A program made the position numbers and the translations under genes. Positions 46,476 through 57,426 of a stretch of 64,000 bases of DNA are shown piece after piece. The notes under the pieces are model-generated. The model saw nothing but the letters and a program-made list of their open reading frames with translations. It did not search any database and was not told the origin of the DNA. How positions within the stretch are numbered: the stretch's first letter is position 1; each line of letters starts with the position of its first letter. Source of the DNA: Uloborus plumipes (taxonomy: Eukaryota; Arthropoda; Arachnida; Araneae; Uloboridae); NCBI GenBank assembly GCA_038373865.1, contig JAXGGA010004442.1, positions 1-64,000 on the forward strand, read 5' to 3'.

Positions 46476-49400
46476 AACAACGTAAAATAACAATATTTTA
46501 GTATTTAAAACTTTGCTGGAGTGTAAGATGGCCCACCTAACTGACAGGCGAAGGGCTCAGTAGCGCAATTATTTTTCTTCGTTAAAACAGTGGTTTGTGT
46601 AATTTAACGAAAAAAGCCCGTGTAACGCCGCTTTACCTAACTTGTGCTTTTTCTCCGAGGATGGATATGAGTCGTATTTTTTTTAATTCAATTACGTGAC
46701 CAGTTTTTGTGAATTATCAAATTCAGAATGTCACCTTAATTTCAAGAAGTTCAATAACTTTGGTGTTAGTGAATCAGTCAAAAAAAAAAACAAAAAACTT
46801 TCTAGCTCCAAAGGTATTAACACCAGCACAGAGAGAGAGAGCACTAAGCAGTCACACGCCACAAAAACAACCACGCAAAATTAAACTGAAAAATTTACAG
46901 CTAGGGCTTGATTACTGAATTTTAAGGCATGGCCTAGAGCCAAATGGCTGAAATTGTAAGGTTTGATTACAGGTACCCCTGAAAAGCTATGGCTGGGGCC
47001 CCTGACATCTCCTTGTTTACAGCCACTAGATAAGAGTCTACTGAGCGATGGTTCCTTATTGCAGCAAAACTGGAGATCGACCGACTGTTTTCTACTTTTC
47101 TACTACTAGGTGGCGTTCTACAAGGGGAGGGTCCTTAAAGTTCTGTTATATTACTGCAAGATCACAGCGATTCTTTCAGTTTGTTCGTTAATTATTTGAT
47201 CAAAATTAAAGCAGGGCAATTTTAATTTACCCAGCTCTTTAGTTGAAACAAACTGCGAATGAACAATTTTGAGTCAAATATGGAATAAACGCTCAACTAT
47301 TCTTTAAAACAGCATTTTATTTTTTAATGTAAGAGTGTTGGATAACTTTCGAGTTGACCCCCTCCCCTCTCTCTGTGCGTGTAAGAGTGGTTTCAATAAT
47401 TCGATAAGGAAAACCATTTGATATGAAACAAGAATTTAAAAATTAAGCCGCTGTTTTCCTCCCCCCTCTCTTTTTACAAGTACATAATTTATAGCAATAA
47501 TAATTACCATGCAATACACAATAGGTATATTACATCGAGTTATCATGAATCGTGAATGCAAGTGCTAATCACAGGAACTTGTTTGTATCGTGAATGCAAG
47601 TGCTAATCACAGGAACTTGTTTGTATTTATTTTTTCACTGTAATTGAAGTATTTAATTCAATTTGAAGAAAACAAAGAAATGCTGTGGTTTAATTGTGGC
47701 AGTATTTTTTTCCTGTGTGGGAAAATGTTCTTAGCACAGAAGACCTTCCATACCTTCGACCATTTCATTGTTTGAAAAATTAAAAATAAAAGAAAAAAGC
47801 CGCTTACGCAAACGCAACAAATGCGAAAACACGCAAATGCAGATTTCGTGCGCGCTTCTTCGGAAATCATTACACGCGTGTGTTTTGCTACTTCTAACCA
47901 TTTAGGTAATCTACATGCCTTGTGTTCAGCATTGAAATGAACCAGCCCCCAGAGGGTTCGAATTCCAATCCGGTTGTTCTCATTGTTGTTCCTCAGCCTC
48001 GCATAAATCACTGCCGGCGGGCCGCGAGAAATCGTTTATGGAGCACGTCAGGGCCGCAGTTTTATGATGGATTCTGTTGCCCTGTCCGAAAGGTTTTTTT
48101 TTTCCCTCTTAAAATAAGATGCGCGTGGGTTTGTTTTGGAACTGACACGTTTCCAATATGTATCAATTAATATTGCGTGCTTTCTCGTTAAATTATTTAT
48201 CGTCTCATGGATTAAATATGTAATCGGCAAGTTTTTAGTCTAATATTAAATGTTGAACCTTATGGGCAGAGGAGAACGGGCAAATGAGATACGCGCAGAT
48301 TTTTATGTTTGACAATATCGGTACCTCAGTACTAGAACGACGTAAGTCTAAAAATAGTCATAAAATGCAAAAAAAAGCCAGGTTTAAAGTGAGCAATTCA
48401 GATTGTTCGATGCATATCAAGCTAGTACCTGTTGCTACTAGTTTGTATCCAACCCTTGTATTAGCCTCAGCAAAGACTTTTACCACCGCCATATAAGTGT
48501 AATTAATCCCTCTCTCCATGGAGCTCTCTTAAAAAAATTAATTCCCTTTGAAAAATTAAAACATTAAGGGGGTATGGGGGTGGATTCCATGGCTCATTTA
48601 TCTCTTGATCTGAATTGTTCGTTGCCCACATTTTACAAATGAATCGTGAGTTCCACTGCTCATCTGTGTTTTCGAACCATTCATGCCACCCCTGCTGACA
48701 ACAAAATACTTATGAGAACAAACCATGTTGTTAATATTGCTGAAAGATATCACATTAGCCAGCGCATTAAGTTGATGTGACCCTGCAAAATTTTTGCTCT
48801 TCCTGATATGGATGTAGTTCCTATACTTTCCACCAGTACCCAGTCATTTGGGTGAAGCTATCATCAGATCGTTGAGATTAGGCCAGCGTGGTGGTTTGGA
48901 TGGAGCTATAAGTTCTTCTTGTAAGTGGCCCGGGTAAAGATCCCTAAGATAAGAAGTGTAACGCTTTTGGCAAATCTTCCCTGGTACTCTTCTATAGCGA
49001 TATGGAATCTCTAAACCAAGATTTCTATCTCTTATGCTGCATAAGTTTTGTTATTAGCCTCAGATGTTGTTGTAGTATCATATTTGATGAGAATTTTTTT
49101 CGAAAAGAAACCCATTTGGAATCGTGCTATTCCCAGCCATTTTCCTCGTATACAATATCCTTTATTTGGAAAATGATTTAATACAAATACAAATGCAACG
49201 ACCAATAACAGGTTCTGGGCCCACCTAGGCTATCCCAGTCATTTTATAACTCCCAATGAATATCAGTGGCCCTTTTAAAGCTGTCAACTAACCCCCTTAC
49301 TATTTATAATCTCTTCTGGTAAACTGTTTCAGGTGCCTCAGAACCCTCGTAAAAACTTCTAATCTCCAGGTTAAATTAAACTGCAACTCTCGCGATCTTT

Positions 49401-49494
49401 CTGAAATCAGTTTTGGTGCTGTGATTTTTAATATGATTAATTACTAATACGTTTGACACTTTTTGTTTATGAATACTTTCTTTTCTCATTTCAG
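46476..49494. other. 3 kb upstream of the DRAK exon, mostly unassigned
   Basis: If the gene starts upstream, this is intron. It holds a remnant related to the 9110 element near 46909 (gggcttgattactgaa) and an exact two-copy 38 bp tandem duplication at 47549-47624. No upstream DRAK exon carrying the first glycine-loop residues was located. Confidence 0.45.
47549..47624. repeat. Exact 38 bp tandem duplication
   Basis: The unit starting atcgtgaatgcaagtgctaa and ending gaacttgtttgt occurs twice in a row with no difference, indicating a recent duplication. No function suggested. Confidence 0.9.
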
Positions 49495-49707
49495 GGGCAA
49501 GTTCGCGACTGTTCGCCGCTGCAAACACAAAGAGTCCGGCATCGAATACGCCGCCAAGTACATGCGCAAACGCCGGAGAGCTTCCGACGTGCGGCACGAA
49601 ATATTGCACGAAGCCCACGTCCTGGAACTGAGCATCCAGCACCCACACATCGTGCAGCTGCACGAAGTGTACGAGACGCCTTCCGAAATAATTCTCGTCC
49701 TAGAATT
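49495..49707 (+). CDS. Drak: DRAK/STK17-type kinase, exon with start of catalytic domain
   Basis: This 213 nt internal exon encodes the N-lobe of a serine/threonine kinase. It follows a polypyrimidine tract and the acceptor ttctcatttcag, and ends at the donor gtgagt. It opens with the last base of a codon, then reads GKFATVRRC (second half of the glycine loop), [10 protein letters not shown] (the ATP-binding lysine in AAK), [12 protein letters not shown] (helix C with its glutamate), then [20 protein letters not shown] and the start of the hinge. MRKRRR and the [13 protein letters not shown] hinge fit the DRAK (STK17A/B) branch better than DAPK1-3. DRAK kinases are Ca/calmodulin-kinase-superfamily regulators of apoptosis and actomyosin. 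The exon is clearly GC-richer than its flanks. The split within the glycine loop matches the intron position I recall in vertebrate STK17 genes. The upstream exon is not visible. Confidence 0.9.
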
Positions 49708-49756
49708 GTGAGTGTCATGTTCATGGTGGTTTACAATGCGAAAAAAGAAGTAGTAT

Positions 49757-49946
49757 AGTTTGACCGCGGAAAGATGGCGGGTGGACAGGAAACGAAAACG
49801 GACCACTTCATTTTGAAATAGGTTGGACCTGCAAGAAAGTGAAAGCAGTGTGAGGCCGCGTGTTCTCGCCGATCCATCCTGATTCAAAATGAGTTGTCCC
49901 TTTTCCTCTTCCAGTCCATCCCCCATCTCTACACGGTCGAACTTTA
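49757..49946. mobile_element. Palindromic MITE 50 bp inside the intron, copy A
   Basis: From gtttgaccgcggaaagatgg the sequence pairs in inverse with the right end ..ctacacggtcgaac. The arms also share ctcattttga-like and ggtggac/gtccatc motifs. TA flanks both sides. A relative lies at 54338-54497, near the donor of the next intron. A 178-codon minus-strand frame crossing this region is antisense of the exon plus this MITE. Confidence 0.7.
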
Positions 49947-50840
49947 ATAGTCGGTCCTCTATTTTGTCGAAGTTTCCATTTGTTGATAAGAAGTTTATGA
50001 GGAAAGAATCTCTTCCCCACAAGAAAAGTGTGCATCAACAGAAGTCTAACTGATCTGAGAGATTATTAAAATCAGCACATAATAGAGCATTTCAATTTTT
50101 GACATTTTTTAAACTTTGTGAAGTATAAGTTTACTTGTAATAGAGCATCCTCCAGTATGTGTAGAGCAATGCTTCGTGTGTTAAAACCTAAGGCTTACTC
50201 TGATAAGGGGGCGGGGGGTGAAAAGGGAAAAAATAAGTGTAAGAATCAAATATTTACGCTTAATTGTGTTGAAAGCTAAACACGTATTGCTTCGTTGTAA
50301 AATGCAAATAGAAGGGGAGGGGGCTTTGTAAGTTAATTACGAGTCTTGAGCAAAAAAGAAAAAAAAGATGGGTTGTTCTATAAACAAGCTAAACGCGATT
50401 AGAGCAATGCTCTTCAAGTTGTGTTCTTAGTACCATGACGGCTCTCTATGTTTTCCATCAGCGGTACGTGAAAATTTGTAATATGCTACAGATTTCATCT
50501 GTTAGCTCGTAGCTCATTAAAAAGCGTTGGGTCTTTCGAACAATTGTGAATAGAATTAAAGTAATATTTAGTTTTAGAGAACTCTTTGATGCTCCATTGT
50601 ATCATGAGTAAACATTTATTGATAGCGAAACATAATGGGACTTATTAAGTTCAAAAGCAGCTCAGAAATTATAAAACTGTCCACGTATTTCTGCATTCTC
50701 AAACAAACGAGTTCTTAGGGAAATTAATAAGAGAAAATATTTAATATCACTTCACTAAGCTTATACTGCGGTTGGGAGTAAAATGGTCAAAACTTCGTTG
50801 GCGCAGGGATTATAAACGACAGTATCAGGGTTCATTTTTG
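49947..50840. other. Unassigned intron sequence
   Basis: AT-rich DNA of the DRAK intron with no recognised feature beyond short G runs near 50209 and 50317. Confidence 0.5.
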
Positions 50841-50950
50841 TCCTACTTTTCCTACTTTTTTCTACTAAAGTAGGAATTGTCCTACTTTTTAGCTAAAGTT
50901 CCTACTTTCCTACTTTTCAGCAAAAAATTCCTACTTTTCCTACTTTTTAG
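50841..50950 (+). repeat. TCCTACTTTT short-unit array, left
   Basis: Several copies of tcctacttttcctactttt, some spaced by agctaaagt-like sequence. The same motif in the same orientation recurs at 53117-53189, so the zinc-finger fragment and Penelope-like sequence lie between two similar arrays. Confidence 0.75.
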
Positions 50951-51003
50951 CTTGATTTTTCTTTAGAATTTAGCTTGAATTTCCTTAAAAAGTCGAAATT
51001 GAT

Positions 51004-51405
51004 GTGATTTCAAGAAGTTTGCAGCACATGAAAATTGGAAAATTTGGAAAAGACTGTAATGGGCACCTTCTGAAAGAATGGTGTGAAAAGAGTCCCAAGT
51101 CTAATTCCGAAGCTTATTGTAGGTTTTGCAACAAAACTGTCCGCTGTGACAATCGTGGACTTAGCCAGCTGTTAAATCATTCAAAACCGAAGATTCATGT
51201 TCTTTCGGTCAAAGATATTGTGGAGGGAAGTCAAATGACTTTTGAAACATATGGATCAGTATCAAACAAGTCAACATCTTCAAATCATAAATCTCAGTTA
51301 TCCTGTTCTTCCTTCAAAGAAAACACTACATCGAGGGTGCATTGTTATGCCTTCAAAGGAGACTTTCAGAATTTCATTTTGCCTCTAAAGAAATCGAGGA
51401 ATTAA
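51004..51405 (+). pseudogene. BED-like zinc-finger fragment, probably of a transposon
   Basis: A 133-codon frame contains KEWCEKSPKSNSEAYCRFC followed by a CxxC...Hx5H pattern (CRFC ... NHSKPKIH), as in BED-like fingers of hAT-type transposases and of domesticated proteins derived from them. A serine/lysine-rich stretch follows. The frame is cut off where the Penelope-like sequence begins (about 51350-51400), and no catalytic domain follows. An ATG-start reading is possible, but there is no promoter or splice evidence. It lies inside the DRAK intron on the same strand. It could instead be the 5' part of an uncharacterised cellular gene family. Confidence 0.5.
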
Positions 51406-52480
51406 TTTTCCTTACTCGTACATGTCTTAAACAATGTTCTTTTGCTTTTAATGGACAATTTTACACTATGTTAGATGGTTTGGCTATGGGTAACCCACTA
51501 AGCCCCATTCGTAGTGATATTTACATGCATTATTTTGAGGTTGAGTTGTTCCAAAAATTACAGTTTCAATTTTACATTAGATATGTTGACGACTGTTTTG
51601 TTCTAATGAACCATAACCAGTTCCATAATGACGATGTTTTATCCGTTTTAAATGCTATAGATCCTCATATTCAATTCTCTTGTGAGAAAGAACAGGATAA
51701 TTGCATTCCCTTTCTTGATGTTCTAGTTTCTCGTACAGAATTCGGCTTTGAAACTACCGTTTATCGCTAACCTTTTGCTGTCTCGTTACCTCCTCATCGA
51801 CTTTCATCTCACCCTCCTAGTCAAAAATATGCTGCATTTAATTCTTTTGTTCAGCGTGCTATTAATCTTTGTTGTTCACCGGAACTTCTTAAAGCAGAAC
51901 TCAGCTATCTTAAAGCTGTGGCTCTTGATAGAAACTATCCTCATACTTTGATTCCATTTTTAAAAAACTTTCTAACAAATCCGAAACAACTGTTGTTAAG
52001 AGAACTTTCATTAGAAAGAATTTGGTTGTTTTGCCATTCTTTCCCTCTGTGAGTTATCAGGTTGCTAAAATTCTCAAACGTTTCAATTTCCAGGTGGTAT
52101 TCTCCCCTACGAATAAACTATGTTTCTCTTCTCTTAAAGATCCCATTCATCCTCTTAACAGTTGTGGTGTTTATTAAATTAATTGCAATTGCAATCTCTC
52201 TTATATCGGACAAACGCAATGTGCTTTGAAATTCCGCTTAAAGGAACATCAGAATTATGTGAAAAAGCAACATCTGAATAAGTCCAGTATTGCGCAACAT
52301 TGTTGGGAAAAGAATCATTCTTTCGATTTTAATTCTTTTCAAATTGTCCAAAAATGCCCCAACCCATCAGATCTTGATTTTTGGGAATACTTCCATATTT
52401 TGAAAAACAGTTCTGACTTAGTTAACGATCTCAGTGCTATTCCTTATTTTTCTGCTGTTTGGCGTCCTTTTGTATAATTT
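51360..52480 (+). pseudogene. Penelope-like retroelement: reverse transcriptase and GIY-YIG remnants
   Basis: The reading frame has reverse-transcriptase motifs typical of Penelope-like elements: LDGLAMGNPLSPIRSD, then FYIRYVDDCFVLM with the YVDD catalytic box, then CIPFLDVLV. Downstream, CGVY...NLSYIGQT and FRLKEH form a GIY-YIG-type endonuclease domain, followed by AQHCWEKNHSF. Penelope-like elements prime reverse transcription at nicked DNA or telomeres using these two activities. The copy is dead: the N-terminal reverse-transcriptase region is missing, a TAA interrupts the frame at 51768-51770, at least one frameshift lies near 52.03 kb, and another TAA (52175-52177) sits inside the GIY-YIG motif. 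It is in DRAK sense orientation inside the intron. Confidence 0.9.
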
Positions 52481-52879
52481 TGCCTTTTCCCTTTCTAATT
52501 TATTCCTCTGATTTTGCTGGCATTTTTCCTATTTTCTACTTGTCTTTATTTTTCTTTTTTGTTTTTTTCAATTACCAATTCGCTTTCTTTCATGCTGCTC
52601 TTTTTTTGTTCTTGCGGTTAACAATTTAGCTTGGTGTTTTTTATTATGTTAGCCTTTTGGCTTATCGTGTCGTCAATCGAATTCTTTCTTTCCATTTCGT
52701 ACCTGGTAGAAAGATTGGGTTCAATCTTTATTTTCCCATTGGATCTTTTTTTGGCTTAAAAAAATACATATATATATTGGTGTTCAGGTAATCCGCTATG
52801 TTTGCTTTTTAAGCTGTTCGCTTCTGTTTCCGTTGCTTTTGTCGGATGTCTGTGCATCCATAAGCTCACAATTTTTTCG

Positions 52880-52965
52880 CATTGAAAATGGCGTTCCTTG
52901 TAACGCCGAAACACGTGTCTGCAGTATCCCTGCTTATTTGTGCCTTCTTAACGTTGTAATTTTCT
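52880..52965 (+). mobile_element. Penelope-like element terminal region with hammerhead-like half
   Basis: ggcgtt (890-895 of this kb) pairs with aacgcc (902-907). GAAA (52908-52911) follows, then the palindrome acacgtgt and GTC|T at 52917-52920. This resembles stem II, GAAA, stem III and the cleavage site of a hammerhead ribozyme, a motif known in Penelope-like elements. The CTGATGA strand is not present in recognisable form upstream (attgaaaat). The same string recurs at 3009-3080 and 62527-62645. Confidence 0.6.
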
Positions 52966-53116
52966 CTACTGTCCGATAGTGTTTCTAATTATTTTGCATG
53001 TATGACATGTGCTGGCAAAGCAAAAGTATGTAAAGATCAATTCTATTTTGATGATATTTTTTGAATATATATATTTTTTTATTTTGAAGTGTTCACATTT
53101 TTTCATTAAAATACTT

Positions 53117-53189
53117 GTCCTACTTTTTCCTACTTTTTGTAAAAGTGTCCTACTTTTTTGTGAAAATATCCTACTTTTCCTACTTTTTG
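53117..53189 (+). repeat. TCCTACTTTT short-unit array, right
   Basis: tcctactttttcctactttt repeats in the same orientation as the array at 50841. The minus-strand reading KSRKSR... is a by-product of the repeat. Confidence 0.75.
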
Positions 53190-54172
53190 ACCGTTTAAAA
53201 GCGCAATGATCTTTGCAGTATTCGTATTCTATGAACAAAATGGCCATGAATCAATTTTAATGTAGTAATTGCTGTTGTGGAGTTACGAATGTATGAAAAG
53301 TAATAAATAAAAAGCAAACGGAGTTTTCTTGGATTTTCGGACGAGGGGGGGGGGGTGGAGACCAAGAGGCTTACAAAGTTGAAAATAAGAGTAAATTGCA
53401 CTTTCCAAAAGAAAAATGTCGGCCGAAATAAATGGTTCATTTTTGGAACACTTCCAAGATTAAAACTATTTTCATAAGATGTTTTGTGTCTGTAAGAGAA
53501 AGTTGATAACTCAAAAATACACATGGTGATGTGTGACAAAGAAGTGACGTCACGTGAATCTAGTTTATTAATATCTAGGATGTAAGTATAAGTTCTGCTT
53601 CGTGGAGCGTCTGCTTTCCGCTAGTCTAAGGAATAGGATCTAGTTTTTGATCATTCGTGGGAAAATAGATGAGGATTTAGAGTGACCCATCCCGCACCAC
53701 AAGGATGCTCTCATCACCACGGGCCAGACTTCGACGGGTATGTCCCTACACAAAAAGTTTACCGGCTTACCATCGAAAACATTAGACCATCCTTGTAATT
53801 TTTTCAGTAATGTTTTCATTCCTGCTTTATCTGAATTCCTCGGTTTTTTAATACGCTTTTATTTCTCGTGTGGGTTTGTTTGTATGTATGTATGTATGTA
53901 TGTAACTCTGAATAAAAGACAAAATTCACGAGCTTTACTGCTATGAAAGTAATATATTTAACACTATTATTAATACTTTCTTTGCAAATATAAAAGTAAT
54001 ATATTGAAGACTATTATTAATACTAAAGGCTAAACTATATTACATGTTGATGTATTTATTATAAGTGCACGTAAACTTAGCGGATATTCAATAGTTTTGA
54101 AAATCCTTTTAGTTTGATTAACTCTGAAAGCGTATTTTTTAGTTTTTTTAAACTATGATTTAATTATTGCAG
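53190..54172. other. Unassigned end of the DRAK intron
   Basis: It includes a poly-G run near 53346 and a TGTA microsatellite at about 53881-53902. The intron ends in tttaattattgcag immediately before the next exon. Confidence 0.6.
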
Positions 54173-54311
54173 GGTCCCCGGTGGCGAACTGCAGCGAGTG
54201 CTGGACGACGAGGAGGTGGTGCCCGAGAAAGAAGCCGCCCGTCTCCTGAGACAGATCCTCTCCGGAGTCTGTTTCTTGCACGAACACAAAATAGCGCACC
54301 TCGATCTCAAG
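54173..54311 (+). CDS. Drak: DRAK/STK17-type kinase, hinge to catalytic-loop exon
   Basis: This 139 nt exon continues the exon at 49495-49707 in frame: the two bases tt left there plus the first g here give Leu, then VPGGELQRVLDDEEVVPEKE and RQILSGVCFLHEHK, ending IAHLDLK. GGEL is the helix D start of the DAPK group. LLRQILSGVCFLHEHKI is helix E. HLDLK is the catalytic loop, with the aspartate base and the DAPK/DRAK-type leucine in place of arginine. The acceptor is ttattgcag and the donor gtgagc. The exon ends on a complete codon. The expected continuation (PxNxLL, then DFG) was not found in the remaining 9.7 kb, so the next intron is at least that long. Confidence 0.9.
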
Positions 54312-54337
54312 GTGAGCATTGGAAGATCTCATGTAAA

Positions 54338-54497
54338 GCTAGACCACGGGTCGACTGGAAGAGGAAACGAACCTCTTCATTTGTAAATGGGTTGGATGAG
54401 CAATTTCACTTCTCTTGCGTTCTCGCGGATCCAGCCCATTTCCAAATGAATCGGTCCGTTTCCGCTTCCGGTCCACACGCTATCTCTTCGCGGTTTT
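54338..54497. mobile_element. Palindromic MITE 27 bp inside the next intron, copy B
   Basis: gtaaagctagaccacggg..gactggaagaggaaacgaac pairs in inverse with gtttccgcttccggtccacacgc at the right. The central arms are cttcatttgtaaatgggttg and its near inverse. It is related to copy A at 49757. Boundaries are approximate. It abuts the CTGCCGTG MITE at 54504. Confidence 0.65.
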
Positions 54498-54503
54498 ACT
54501 ATA

Positions 54504-55123
54504 CTGCCGTGTTATGCAATGAGTTACCGCCCGGGCCGTGGTAGCCCGATCGGTAAGGCGTCGGGACTCGTGACCGGAGGTACCCGGTTTCGATCCCAGC
54601 CTGTCAAAGATCTACCGTCTTCATTAATAGTGGCTGGGGGACGTTGAAAATGTTCGTGGTTCACAAAGTCCTCCAAGTGAAACGATACCTCTGGGGTGCT
54701 GGGCCAAGGGTTTGCTCGACCCTTGGCTCTGGTTAAAAAGGAACAGAGCGCTCTTCAGGGCCCTATTCCGGTTAAACCACTAGTTGTGGCAGGTACGGGG
54801 GACCCCCCCCCGGAGTGTGTGTGATGTGAAATGAGTTACCGCCCATAAGCAGGGCTACGGCAGAACGGAAGCAAATACACCCACAGCTCGGCATAAAAGT
54901 CGTGTCTGCACTTTTTAACAAATGAGTTATTGCCAACAGGGGGCTCTTTTGGACATATTTTACCCAAACACAAAGTTTTATGGTCATTTGAGAACGGGAA
55001 ATATTTTTAAAAAATTCTGAAAAAGTATCATCTGAATCGAATACATGAACGCCCAAAACTTTAAAGAGTAATAGCTCAGTTTGAGCTCGACTGCAGATTC
55101 CACTTTTGCGCTTGGCACGGCAG
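54504..55123. mobile_element. CTGCCGTG-family TA-target MITE, copy 3, split by a SINE
   Basis: It starts ctgccgtgttatgc after TA and ends cgcttggcacggcag before TA. Without the inserted SINE and one target duplicate it is about 308 bp and aligns with the copy at 41412 (tcatttgagaacgggaaata, caaaactttaaagagtaata). Confidence 0.85.
54533..54829 (+). mobile_element. tRNA-derived SINE with 15 bp target duplication
   Basis: The 5' head has an A box (tagcccgatcgg) and a B box (gtttcgatccc) about 44-45 nt apart, as in tRNA genes, followed by a non-tRNA body and a short gtgtgtgtgatgtg tail in place of poly-A. The direct repeat aatgagttaccgccc flanks it (54518-54532, 54830-54844), which is typical of target-primed retrotransposition. 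It is younger than the MITE it splits. The partner LINE cannot be named. Confidence 0.88.
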
Positions 55124-55125
55124 TA

Positions 55126-57284
55126 TAGTGCTCCTCTGGAAAATTGAGCTATGGTGATGTTTACCTCTCTTAGGAGTAAAATGGAAGGTAATTTGGGGCT
55201 AAATTGCATTTAGTTACTTCGATATATAGTATTCGATATCAAATCCTCTCCAATAGCACGTTCCTTTGTTGACGGAACCCGCCCAAAAAAGAGGTGAAAA
55301 TTATCAAGGTCCTTGCTCGAACTACAAAACAAAATATTAACCAATTCTGTTTTGGAAGATGTGAAACCTTTCCCATGTACAAATCATACGTCAGGAAAAC
55401 AGTTACTTGTGTGTCTTACAAATGCTGTTTTGAAGCAATATTCTTTTCAACGTTTTTTAAACTGAACCAAAACTCCATGAACTTTGGAGCGATGCACGTA
55501 TTCATTTCAAATAATTTCAAGCGCAATTTATTCTTCGCCATTAACGTGCAGTCAAGCATAATGGAAAGATGCTAAGTGTTCGGTGGAAAAGTTCTTTCCC
55601 GTTACAATGGAACAAACAAACGGCGCACGATTTCATCATGGCGTGACGGAACGTTTTCGAAGGCTCGAATTATACAATGAAGTACAACGCATCGCTTTCG
55701 ATCTTATGTTCGAGAAAAAAGTTATATAACTTTCACTATCTTGAAGGAAGGTAGAATTCTTTGTTGTAATTTCGTGGACTGAGATAGGAAACAACAAACT
55801 AACTACTAGGTAACTACAAATTTGGCAAAGAAATAATGTTTTGAAAGTTTCTTCTTGAATGACTTGGCAACAGTAATCAGGGGCGCCCCGAACTAAAATA
55901 TTTGGGAAGGGGAAAACTTTCAATTTGCCGAATGAAATTCCAATTTTACCGAATGAAAAGTAATGAAAGTTCCTGACAGTAATTTCCTTCGGCACAGTTC
56001 TAAAAAGGAAACGATGAGAAAAATTGTCTATCCACTGTTACAGTGGATAGACACAAATTGAGCGACCGGCCGCCATCTTTGATGACGTCATAGCAGGAAA
56101 CCGCACCAGGGGTAGGGTGTCCACCCGAGTCCAAAATACTTCCTAGGGCACCACACATTTTTGAAAAAAAAAAAAAAAAATCCCCCCACTCAAACATTCC
56201 TACAGAAAGATCCAGAACCACAGTTCCAAAAAGGAAACTATAAGAAAATTTTGTGTCTGTCCAGAATTTTTCATTTATCCCCGCCCAAATAAACCGACTT
56301 GGAGCCGTAAAAGAACTTCCCTTTTTACCTGTATTAAAAAAAAAAATCCCTGTCATTTTTACTAGATGCTACACTTTTTAACAACATTACGAAATTGCTT
56401 TGAAAAAAAGTGCTCGAGTGCTCATTTAATGGCCAAACCCTACCTTATTTTCATTTCGAAACTGTAACGTCGAGTTACAACCGTCTTGAGGAAGCTATTG
56501 TACACTTTTCTAAAATGGCCCTTTCCCCATTTAATGCGCCAAGAAGCCAGAGGTGGAGGCACATAATGTAGCCATATACCATGTGTGACAGCGCGGGTCA
56601 TGTCATCGAAATTTGCTTGGAGTGAGAGTCGTTGAGAGGGGGCAACGACACCATCTGAGCGCCATTACATATTCAGGCGAAGTACACGAAACCCGTGTGT
56701 TCCAACAAAAGAGGGTTTGTTCTTCCGTAAGCTTTGCGTTTGTGCAAGAGGAAGTTAAGTCTAAAAACAAATGGTCTGGTACTTACGAGAGAATGGGGAG
56801 GGTCAAGCGGTCAAGTGGGACCGACTCTGAGACGCGGACAATAAGAGTAGATGTAAAAAGTGTTGTAGTAAGCTTATTTTTTTATTGCAGGAAATCAAAA
56901 TGAGCTTAGAGCTTTTCTGGGAGTAGCGGGATCCGGATGCGTTCTGGGAAGTGACGTTCCATTTCCAGGTTTGTCGTGTGACGCGAAAGGAAGCATCTCA
57001 TAGGTGTGCTTGTTTCATGTCGGACATGGGATTGAAAAGGAAGAGTTAGCGCCCCTACCCCTTTCTTCTCGAAAAAAAGATTGAATGCGTGATTTTCTTT
57101 CTGTTATACTAACAATAAGTGAAAAAGAAACTGAAAAAGTCTTTTTCGGCCTATAGGGCTACCCACAATTGATGTCATGCTTTGAGGAGGGGAAGGGGGG
57201 TCGTGAAATTGTGAGTTTATGACAAGAGGGAAACCAGAGCTGTAGCGTTTTGCATTTTTCTTATCTTTACAAATAGCTATGTTT
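55126..57284. other. Unassigned DRAK intron sequence with a 13 bp hairpin
   Basis: tgtctatccactg (56025-56037) is perfectly inverted at 56041-56053 around a 3 nt loop. The preceding phrase acagttctaaaaaggaaacg recurs imperfectly near 56220, suggesting a small duplication. Other frames (for example 56613-56903) have no recognisable domain. Confidence 0.45.
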
Positions 57285-57426
57285 GTCATATTTGTATTTG
57301 GTATAAACTTACTTTACTTCTCTACATAATCGTCGTTCACTTCTAAGCATTTTTCGTACTGCTGCACCAGCTTCTTTAACCCTTCTGCATAGAAGAGTTG
57401 AACCAGTTGACATAGGCGTTTTTGAG

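Noticed and set aside
49486..50022. 178-codon minus-strand frame
   Set aside because: It is the antisense of the DRAK exon joined to a palindromic MITE.
52880..52925. A complete hammerhead ribozyme
   Set aside because: The CTGATGA core strand is not visible upstream, so only a half motif is reported.
54533..54610. A true tRNA gene
   Set aside because: Box A and B are present, but the arms do not pair properly and the 15 bp duplicates enclose a longer SINE body.
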